From: Chloroflexaceae bacterium
Lineage (GTDB): Bacteria; Chloroflexota; Chloroflexia; Chloroflexales; Chloroflexaceae
Length of the DNA: 5,840 nucleotides
Assembly: GCA_026417815.1 (NCBI GenBank)
Contig: JAOACN010000527.1
Location: forward strand, 1-5,840
Reading direction: 5' to 3'
Made by a program: the position numbers and the translations under genes. Shown piece by piece: positions 1 through 4,760 of this stretch; within the stretch, counting starts at the first letter, position 1, and each line of letters opens with the position of its first letter. The notes under the pieces were generated by a model. It was not told the origin of the DNA and made no database searches. It saw only the letters and a program-made list of their open reading frames with translations.

Positions 1-500
1 GCACTTCGGTGCGGGTGGGTGGCAACAAGTTCGATGAGGCCATCGCCGCGTATGTCAAGCGCAAGTACAACATGCTGATCGGCGAACGCACCGCCGAGAG
101 CGTCAAGATCGAGATCGGCTCGGCCCTGCCCCTCGAACGCCCCCTGACCACCCAGGTGCGCGGGCGCGATCAGGTAGCCGGTTTGCCGCGCACGATTGAT
201 GTCGATTCGAATGAGATTACCGAGGCCATCCAGGAACCACTCGAAGCGATCGTCAATGCCGTGCGCGCCGTGCTGGTTGAGACCCCGCCCGAACTTTCCT
301 CCGACATCATTGACAAAGGCATGGTGATGACCGGTGGCGGCGCGATGCTGCGGCGCATCAACGAGCTGCTCACCGAGGTCACCGGCGTGCCCTGCTACGT
401 TGCCGATCAGCCTGCCTCCTGCGTGGCGATCGGCACCGGTCTGGCGCTTGAGAACCTCGACATCCTCCGCGACAGCCTGAGCGGCGACGATCTGAATTGA
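1..500 (+). CDS. mreB: Rod shape-determining protein MreB, C-terminal part (5' end outside the window)
   Basis: This is the C-terminal half of MreB, the bacterial actin homologue. MreB forms ATP-dependent filaments under the cytoplasmic membrane and guides lateral wall synthesis. The frame is open from base 3, and the residues before the first GTG (T-S-V-R-V-G-G-N-K-F-D-E-A) already match MreB, so the GTG at 9 is not the start and the gene is cut by the window edge. Recognisable family motifs are YNMLIGERTAE, IEIGSA, RGRDQVAGLPRTI, TPPELSSDIIDKG, MTGGGAML (the nucleotide-site loop) and the C-terminal CVAIGTGLALENL. The gene ends at TGA 498-500 with a short acidic tail of normal length. No mreC or mreD follows; the next gene is convergent. 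The family call is very secure. Whether it is MreB or a close paralogue such as Mbl cannot be settled from this half. Confidence 0.95.
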   Translation, partial: TSVRVGGNKFDEAIAAYVKRKYNMLIGERTAESVKIEIGSALPLERPLTTQVRGRDQVAGLPRTIDVDSNEITEAIQEPLEAIVNAVRAVLVETPPELSSDIIDKGMVMTGGGAMLRRINELLTEVTGVPCYVADQPASCVAIGTGLALENLDILRDSLSGDDLN

Positions 501-533
501 GGCGAACCCCCGGACTCCCCGCGCGGGAGAGGT

Positions 534-554
534 GCGGAGGGCGCAACCCTCCGC
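534..554 (+). terminator. Perfect 8-bp GC-rich hairpin after mreB, candidate terminator
   Basis: GCGGAGGG at 534-541 pairs perfectly with CCCTCCGC at 547-554 across the 5-base loop CGCAA. It lies 33 bases after the mreB stop. Just before it, CTCCC 515-519 and GGGAG 525-529 form a weaker stem. There is no clean T-run; the following bases GATGTTGATTGTTCC are only moderately T-rich. A role in ending mreB transcription is inferred from position and stem strength. Confidence 0.5.
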
Positions 555-622
555 GATGTTGATTGTTCCGCCCGCGACGGCAGGTTCATTCTGGCTGCGC
601 CAGGGCGCACAAGAAGGTGGTT

Positions 623-645
623 GCGGGGAGGCTATGCCTCCCCGC
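623..645. terminator. Perfect 10-bp hairpin between convergent genes, candidate bidirectional terminator or repeat unit
   Basis: GCGGGGAGGC at 623-632 pairs with GCCTCCCCGC at 636-645 around the 3-base loop TAT, with no mismatch. It sits between mreB (+) and the 702-1700 gene (-), where it could end transcription from either side. Neither flank carries a T-run, so it would be a non-canonical terminator. It could instead be a copy of a dispersed intergenic hairpin repeat. Confidence 0.5.
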
Positions 646-701
646 GCCAGTTGTTCCGGGTGGAGCGGGAATGGTGCGGCGACGAGGTCAGGGTCGAGAG
701 A

Positions 702-1700
702 TCACTCACCCTCCAGCACCTCGGGAACCAGGTTGTCGGGGATGCTAATCGGGCGCCGTTCAAAGCGCCGTTGTAGCAACTCGTGGCGAATCTGCGCCAT
801 CTCGATCAGATAGGCGCGCTCGTGGTCAACCACCCAGTTCCCCTGATGGGTCAAGGGAATGACGCCGAAGGTCGGATGGTAGCCGGTGCGGTGCCATGCG
901 GCGGGCGTCAACCCGCGCAGCAGGTTGAGGGTCTGCCGGCGACTGTTGGTGAACCCCTCCAGGAGATCGGCGATGGGATAGGTGCGATAGACGGCGGCCT
1001 TCTCCAGGGTGGGCGGGTCGCCACCGGGGAGACGCGGGTTGTCGGTCTCCAGGATCAGCCAGGCGCGTTCGCGAAAGACGATATCAATATCGGTCAGGTG
1101 GCCCACCAGTTCCTTGAGCGAATACCCTCCCACCGGCCAGGAGAGCAACTCGTCATCGAGGTCGGCCACGAGGGCCTGCAGGGTCTCCGGGGTCTGTTCC
1201 AGCCGGCGCACGAGCGTAGTGGGGCCGAGGGCGCCCATCGCCTCGGCGGCGCGAAAGCTGAGGAACCCTTCGCGCACCGTGCCGCACACCGGACAGGTGG
1301 CACGTGGGGCGCCCTCCATCAACTCGCCGCAGGTGCTGCAGACGTAGAGATCATCCAGTTCCTCCGCCACCAGGTCGCGCCCCTCGGACAGGGCGCGGGC
1401 CGCGCGGCTCAGCAGCTCGCGGGAAAAGGGTTGCGTGCCGGTGACGGGGCCCGTCGCCACGGCCTCGGGTTCGAGCCCGGCGAGGGCGCGCTCGATGTTC
1501 CTGGCGGTACCGCTCACCTCGCCGAGCGCGCGGAGGGCGCGCTCGGCACGTACCCGCTTGACGGCGCTAAAGGCGTTCAGCAGCCGGGCAATGTTGTACT
1601 TCCGCTCGCGTTTCGCCTGCACCGACCACACGTAGTAGGCGGTGTACCCCAGACTCATGCTACAGAGCAACCGCCGATCCTCAAGCTCGTCGTGCGTCAT
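702..1700 (-). CDS. Rubrerythrin-like / rubredoxin-type ribbon / DinB-like fusion protein, function unknown
   Basis: A 332-residue cytosolic protein with three parts. Residues 5-115 look like a rubrerythrin helical bundle, but the usual ExxH iron ligands appear as K48-R49-V50-R51, and the first-helix Glu is also missing. Residues 118-148 form a rubredoxin-type ribbon with C121, C124, C136 and C139 (CSTCG and CPVCG), followed by REGFLSF as in rubrerythrins. Residues 160-312 resemble a DinB/YfiT-type four-helix domain: GHL with H201, and a late helix with D292-H293-E294-R295, where the second His of the usual HxxxH is Tyr297. The ATG at 1698-1700 is chosen because the first helix begins right after it; no clear Shine-Dalgarno is seen. 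The gene lies 97 bases downstream of the epimerase on the same strand, so the two may share a transcript. No reaction can be assigned. The domain reading is fairly sure, the enzymatic state is not. Confidence 0.8.
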   Translation of the reverse strand: MTHDELEDRRLLCSMSLGYTAYYVWSVQAKRERKYNIARLLNAFSAVKRVRAERALRALGEVSGTARNIERALAGLEPEAVATGPVTGTQPFSRELLSRAARALSEGRDLVAEELDDLYVCSTCGELMEGAPRATCPVCGTVREGFLSFRAAEAMGALGPTTLVRRLEQTPETLQALVADLDDELLSWPVGGYSLKELVGHLTDIDIVFRERAWLILETDNPRLPGGDPPTLEKAAVYRTYPIADLLEGFTNSRRQTLNLLRGLTPAAWHRTGYHPTFGVIPLTHQGNWVVDHERAYLIEMAQIRHELLQRRFERRPISIPDNLVPEVLEGE

Positions 1701-1711
1701 AATGAACGAAT

Positions 1712-1797
1712 TGGTCTGTGAATTACGTTTGCTGAGTAGGGGTCACCCCTCGCTGCGCTCGGGGTGACAAATGGCAGGGAACCTCGTTCACAGACCA
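1712..1797. repeat. 11-bp perfect inverted repeat bracketing a second hairpin (86 bp)
   Basis: TGGTCTGTGAA at 1712-1722 is the exact reverse complement of TTCACAGACCA at 1787-1797. The right arm touches the epimerase stop codon (1798-1800), and the left arm is 11 bases from the start of the 702-1700 gene. A second hairpin lies inside (1742-1768). The pair nearly fills the 97-base gap. It may be a small mobile-type repeat or an RNA structure separating two co-directional genes. No convincing target duplication is seen. Confidence 0.6.
1742..1768 (-). terminator. 8-bp hairpin downstream of the epimerase, candidate terminator/attenuator
   Basis: GTCACCCC at 1742-1749 pairs with GGGGTGAC at 1761-1768 across 11 bases (TCGCTGCGCTC). 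On the - strand it lies 30 bases past the epimerase stop and before the next gene. No T-run follows in that direction (bases after the stem read CCCTACTCAG), so it may only reduce read-through rather than stop it. Confidence 0.4.
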
Positions 1798-2205
1798 CTA
1801 ATGCTGGTGCTGAACAAGTTCAACGAGCACGCCCTGCCCGCCGGCCTTTGGATGCACGAAGGCGATCAACGTGTTGTGGATGCCGGGGCGAGGTTCCTTG
1901 TCAATCAGCGGTACGCCGCGGGCGGCCAGTTCGGCCAGAGCCGCGCGGATGTCGTCAACCCGGTAGGCAATATGATGCACCCCCGGACCGCGCTCGCGCA
2001 GGAACCGGGCGAAGGCCGCCTCCTCGGAGGTGGGAGCGATCAACTCCAGCAGCGTGTCCCCCAGGCGGGCGACCCCGACGGCCATGTGGCGATCCGGTAG
2101 ACTGATGCGCTCCCACTCCGTGAGACCGAAGGCCTTACTGTAGAAGGCGATCCCCTCTTCGACGTCATTGACGGCGAACCCGATGTGATCAACATGGGTG
2201 AACAT
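1798..2205 (-). CDS. mce: Methylmalonyl-CoA epimerase (VOC superfamily)
   Basis: A 135-residue protein, the usual length for methylmalonyl-CoA epimerase, which interconverts (2S)- and (2R)-methylmalonyl-CoA between propionyl-CoA carboxylase and methylmalonyl-CoA mutase. Two vicinal-oxygen-chelate repeats are visible. The first runs from DHIGFAV (H7) to LGDTLLELIAP (E54); the second runs from GVHHIAYRVDD (H77/H78) to GVLVELVQ (E129). These positions match the family's metal ligands (His, Gln/Glu, His, Glu). KEPRPGIH and IAFVHPK are also typical of the family. The start ATG 2203-2205 is fixed by AAGGAG five bases upstream and by the immediate DHIG strand. The protein has no signal peptide. In Chloroflexus-type organisms this step serves propionyl-CoA assimilation and the 3-hydroxypropionate bi-cycle; a role here is inferred, since no mutase or carboxylase is in the window. 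Other VOC lyases are a less likely alternative. Confidence 0.9.
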   Translation of the reverse strand: MFTHVDHIGFAVNDVEEGIAFYSKAFGLTEWERISLPDRHMAVGVARLGDTLLELIAPTSEEAAFARFLRERGPGVHHIAYRVDDIRAALAELAARGVPLIDKEPRPGIHNTLIAFVHPKAGGQGVLVELVQHQH

Positions 2206-2210
2206 GCGTG

Positions 2211-2216
2211 CTCCTT
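2211..2216 (-). promoter_or_regulatory. Ribosome binding site of the epimerase
   Basis: The - strand reads AAGGAG with five bases (CACGC) before the ATG at 2205-2203. It is the clearest Shine-Dalgarno in the window and fixes the epimerase start. Confidence 0.8.
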
Positions 2217-2246
2217 CCCTGAAAACGGGCCATCGCTGGATGTCCT

Positions 2247-2274
2247 ATTATACCGCGTCTTTGGAATCTGGCAC
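2247..2274 (-). promoter_or_regulatory. Sigma70-type promoter of the epimerase
   Basis: On the - strand a perfect TATAAT lies at 2252-2247, preceded by a 16-base spacer and GTGCCA at 2274-2269 (four of six against TTGACA). Transcription would start near 2240, giving a leader of about 35 bases that includes the AAGGAG site. The -10 box stands out in GC-rich surroundings. The -35 is weak. Confidence 0.6.
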
Positions 2275-2291
2275 AGGATGTTGGCCAGGGT

Positions 2292-2305
2292 AAGTGTTCA
2301 CACTT
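2292..2305. promoter_or_regulatory. Short palindrome upstream of the epimerase promoter, possible operator
   Basis: AAGTGT (2292-2297) and ACACTT (2300-2305) form a 6-bp inverted repeat around TC. It lies 17 bases beyond the putative -35 of the epimerase promoter, a place where an activator or repressor dimer could bind. A function is only suggested by symmetry and position. Confidence 0.3.
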
Positions 2306-2316
2306 GGGGTAAAAGT

Positions 2317-2386
2317 AGAGCCTGGGAGCGAGGGCGTCCCGCCCTCGTCAGGGTTCGAGGGCAAGGTGCCCTCACTCCCAGGAGAG
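2317..2386. repeat. Cloverleaf-like intergenic repeat with flanking AGAG
   Basis: An outer stem CCTGGGAG (2321-2328) / CTCCCAGG (2375-2382) encloses two perfect 7-bp hairpins: CGAGGGC (2329-2335) / GCCCTCG (2341-2347), and GAGGGCA (2357-2363) / TGCCCTC (2367-2373). The 62-base element is flanked on both sides by AGAG (2317-2320 and 2383-2386), which could be a target-site duplication. The shape is that of a REP- or MITE-like palindromic unit. It is not a tRNA. It could also act as a terminator or insulator between the divergent genes. Confidence 0.7.
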
Positions 2387-2493
2387 GGGTGAACCCGTAC
2401 TTGCCACGGACGCAGGGCTGATGCAGCGTCTGCCTCCGGCAGGGCGATGACCGCCAGCGCGCCTACGAGTCAAGATACAAGGTTCTTTTGACT

Positions 2494-2521
2494 TTGACAG
2501 AAGCAAGGCAGGCGCTACAAT
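2494..2521 (+). promoter_or_regulatory. Near-consensus sigma70-type promoter of the histidine kinase operon
   Basis: A perfect -35 TTGACA (2494-2499), a 16-base spacer and a -10 TACAAT (2516-2521, five of six) lie 52 bases before the kinase ATG. A second TTGACT (2488-2493) directly abuts the -35. Transcription would begin near 2528, leaving a leader of about 46 bases. It probably drives both the kinase and the methyltransferase. Confidence 0.7.
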
Positions 2522-2530
2522 ACAAGCGCC
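2511..2530. promoter_or_regulatory. Inverted repeat covering the kinase -10 box, possible operator
   Basis: GGCGCT (2511-2516) and AGCGCC (2525-2530) are exact reverse complements around ACAATACA. The symmetric site encloses the -10 box and reaches the expected start point, the classic place for a repressor. The binding protein is unknown. Confidence 0.35.
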
Positions 2531-2551
2531 GCAGTAGTGATGCGGGAACAT

Positions 2552-2565
2552 CTGCCTCCCGGCAG
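2552..2565 (+). promoter_or_regulatory. Small leader hairpin just before the kinase start
   Basis: CTGCC (2552-2556) pairs with GGCAG (2561-2565) around TCCC, ending eight bases before the ATG at 2574. It occupies the place where a Shine-Dalgarno would be expected, and no GGAGG-like motif is seen. It may keep kinase translation low. Confidence 0.3.
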
Positions 2566-2573
2566 CAGCGACA

Positions 2574-4760
2574 ATGGCTGCTATGGCCCTGCCTACCGAC
2601 CGCGCAACCGAGGTCCTGGCCGTTCTGGCCGAGGCGACCTGCAGCATCCTCGCCGAGCAACCCCTCCAGCAACGGGTGCATCGGCTCTTTGAGGTGCTGC
2701 GCGCCGAAATGCGCTTTCGCGATGCCCGGCTGACCTGCTGGCTCCAGTCGGCAATGCCGGGCACGGTGCGGCAGCAGTTCTACTCGGTTGATGGCTGGCC
2801 CTATCCCTGGGACGACGAGTTGATGCGCCGGGTGGCCCTCGGGGAGACGCTGGAGTCCCGCACCATCGTGGTGAGCAACGCCGCGGCGCCGGGTGAGCAT
2901 CTGCCGACGGTGCAGGCCGCGTACCTGGGCGTCCCCATTCGCTGGGGGCCGCGGCTCTGGGGCGTGCTGGAGTTCCGGGCCGAGCACACCCACTGTTTCG
3001 AGCCGGCCCACCGCGACCTGGTTTCCGCGCTGGCCCCGCAACTGGCCATCGCCGTGGCGCGGGAAGGACGCCAGCTCGTCGAGTCGCCTGCGGGCGCCAG
3101 TGATGGTGAAACACCTGCTGGCCTCACCCTGACGCCCCTGCGGCAGCAACAACTTGCCGCCATTGACCGGCGTCTGGAGGCCATGCTCGGGGTCCACGAA
3201 CTGCTCAGTCTGCTCCTCCGCCGGGCCCTGGAACACACCGGCGCCGAGTCGGGGGCGATTGCTCTGGTTGATCACGAGGCCGGCGAGCTGGTCATCCACG
3301 TCTATGAGGGGTATCCGCACGAGCAGTGGCGCCAGTTGCCAGCGCACCATCGCCAACGCCTGAGCTGGGATCGCGGGCTGGCCGGGCGCGCCGCCCGCCT
3401 CGGGCGCGCCCTGCTGGTGCGCGATGTCACCCTGCAGCCCGACCTGCCCCCCGCCGGGCCAGGCGCGCGCGCCGAACTGGCCGCGCCCATTCTCGTGGAA
3501 GGGCGGGCCGCCGCGGTGATCATTCTCGATAGTTCACGCTCCAACGCCTTCGGCGAAGAAGAACTGGCCTTCATGCGCGCCCTCTGCGAGCGGGCCGCGT
3601 ATCCCCTGCACCGCGCCATTCACTACCAGAACGCCCTGGAGAGCGCCAACTATCTTGGTCAGGTGTTCGCCAGCCTGCCCACCGGTCTGGCCCTCATTGA
3701 TACCAACGGCAAGGTGTTGCGCGCGAATCCGGCCTGGTATGCTCTGCTCGGTATGCACGGCGAGCGATCCCACGATCCCTTCCACGTGCCCATCGATCTG
3801 GTTGAGACCCTGCTGCCGCGTCTGCAGGACCCGCTGCACCTCACCGAGTTCTGCGCCGCCAGCCTGCACTCCCCGACAGAGAACCGCATCCTGCGCCTGC
3901 ACCTGGTGAACCCGACGCAGGAACTGCAGATCCTCTCGGCACCTACACACGACAGTCAACGCCGCATCACCGGGCGCCTCTGGGCCATCAACGACGTGAC
4001 CCGTGAGGGTGAGGCCGAACGGTTGAAGAATGAGTTCGTTTCGATCGTTTCGCACGAATTGCGCACGCCGCTCACCTCGATTCTGGGCTACACCGAGTTG
4101 TTGCTCAACCGGGAATTCACCGCCGAGGAACGCCGACAGTTCATCACCACGGTCTACGTTGAGGCCGGCCGCCTGTCGCAACTGGTCGAGGATCTGCTCA
4201 ACTTCTCGCGGCTGGAGGCGGGCAAGGTCAAATTGAACCAGTGGGTCACGTCGCTCCACGGAATCGTGACCGAACTTACAACCCAGCTCCATACCCAGCT
4301 CGAACGCCACCGGCTACTCTTTGATGTGGCGCCGGTTCTGCCTCCGGTGTTCATCGATCGCGACAAAGTGAAACAGATCATCTTTAATCTGCTCACCAAC
4401 GCGATCAAGTACAGTCCTCGGGGCGGAGAAATCATTCTTGAGATGCGGGAGGCGCAGCGGGGTGACCTGCCTGGCGACCATCCGCCGGGGCGTTTTGCGC
4501 TCGTGGCCGTACACGACCAGGGGATCGGCATCGCGCCGGAAGATCTCTCGCGGATCTGGGAACGTTTCTACCGGGTTGACAATACCAATACGCGCCGGAT
4601 TGGCGGCACCGGCCTGGGATTGAGCATCACCCGCGCCCTGGTCGAACTGCACGGCGGACGCATCTGGGCCGAAAGCGAACTGGGGCACGGTTCGAGTTTC
4701 TTCTTCACCCTACCGGTAGCAACCGAGCCAGCGTCAGGAAAGAAATCTGGAGCGACGTGA
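2574..4760 (+). CDS. Soluble sensor histidine kinase, GAF-GAF-PAS-HisKA-HATPase
   Basis: A 728-residue two-component sensor kinase. The order is a GAF-like domain (about 25-165), a second GAF (about 205-350), a PAS domain (about 355-475; SLPTGLALIDTNGKVLRANPAW is split by its typical LIDTNG turn), HisKA (485-552) and HATPase_c (596-716). The H-box FVSIVSHELRTP places the phospho-accepting histidine at H494. The N-box IIFNLLTNAIKY has N605 and N609, the G1 box is DQGIGI (648-653), the F box is FYRVD (665-669) and the G2 box is GTGLGLSI (678-685). All catalytic motifs look intact. There are no membrane segments or signal peptide, so it senses a cytosolic signal through the GAF/PAS domains; the ligand is unknown. 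There is no receiver domain, so it needs a separate response regulator. ATG 2574 is the likely start, with an in-frame ATG at 2583 as the alternative; neither has a clear Shine-Dalgarno. The stop overlaps the start of the rRNA methyltransferase. Confidence 0.93.
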   Translation: MAAMALPTDRATEVLAVLAEATCSILAEQPLQQRVHRLFEVLRAEMRFRDARLTCWLQSAMPGTVRQQFYSVDGWPYPWDDELMRRVALGETLESRTIVVSNAAAPGEHLPTVQAAYLGVPIRWGPRLWGVLEFRAEHTHCFEPAHRDLVSALAPQLAIAVAREGRQLVESPAGASDGETPAGLTLTPLRQQQLAAIDRRLEAMLGVHELLSLLLRRALEHTGAESGAIALVDHEAGELVIHVYEGYPHEQWRQLPAHHRQRLSWDRGLAGRAARLGRALLVRDVTLQPDLPPAGPGARAELAAPILVEGRAAAVIILDSSRSNAFGEEELAFMRALCERAAYPLHRAIHYQNALESANYLGQVFASLPTGLALIDTNGKVLRANPAWYALLGMHGERSHDPFHVPIDLVETLLPRLQDPLHLTEFCAASLHSPTENRILRLHLVNPTQELQILSAPTHDSQRRITGRLWAINDVTREGEAERLKNEFVSIVSHELRTPLTSILGYTELLLNREFTAEERRQFITTVYVEAGRLSQLVEDLLNFSRLEAGKVKLNQWVTSLHGIVTELTTQLHTQLERHRLLFDVAPVLPPVFIDRDKVKQIIFNLLTNAIKYSPRGGEIILEMREAQRGDLPGDHPPGRFALVAVHDQGIGIAPEDLSRIWERFYRVDNTNTRRIGGTGLGLSITRALVELHGGRIWAESELGHGSSFFFTLPVATEPASGKKSGAT
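4749..4760 (+). promoter_or_regulatory. Ribosome binding site and GTGA stop/start overlap
   Basis: GGAG (4749-4752) lies four bases before GTG (4757-4759). That GTG overlaps the kinase stop TGA (4758-4760), so one GTGA ends the kinase and starts the methyltransferase. This decides the GTG start and suggests coupled translation. Confidence 0.75.

Larger units (their letters stand above)
2206..2573. other. 368-base divergent intergenic region between epimerase and histidine kinase
   Basis: No gene is supported here. From left to right it holds the epimerase ribosome binding site and promoter (2211-2274), a short palindrome (2292-2305), a cloverleaf-like repeat (2321-2382), about 110 bases (2383-2493) with only a small CTGCC/GGCAG hairpin (2430-2442), then the kinase promoter and leader (2494-2573). 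Short reading frames crossing it have no recognisable product and poor starts. Confidence 0.7.

Noticed and set aside
596..609. TGCGCC/GGCGCA palindrome in the mreB downstream gap
   Set aside because: A 6-bp GC-rich symmetry with no promoter nearby is expected by chance at this base composition.
783..1721. 312-codon open frame on the + strand
   Set aside because: It lies antisense to the rubrerythrin/DinB-like gene, whose cysteine-ribbon and domain motifs are clear. The + frame product has no recognisable domain and is an effect of GC-rich codon bias.
1771..2100. Open frames on the + strand across the epimerase
   Set aside because: They are complementary to a well-supported epimerase with its own promoter and ribosome binding site.
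2321..2382. Cloverleaf-like fold considered as a tRNA
   Set aside because: It has only two inner arms, lacks a TTC-containing T-loop and a plausible 7-base anticodon loop, and is too symmetric. A palindromic repeat explains it better.
2430..2565. Two similar CTGCC...GGCAG hairpins (2430-2442 and 2552-2565) considered as a repeated operator
   Set aside because: The stems are only five bases with different loops, and their flanks do not match further; chance similarity in GC-rich DNA is likely.
2463..3356. 297-codon open frame on the - strand
   Set aside because: It runs across the kinase promoter and is antisense to the GAF domains. No domain is recognisable and it has no ribosome binding site.
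3534..4310. 258-codon open frame on the - strand
   Set aside because: It is antisense to the PAS and HisKA regions of an intact kinase; the translated product has no family resemblance.
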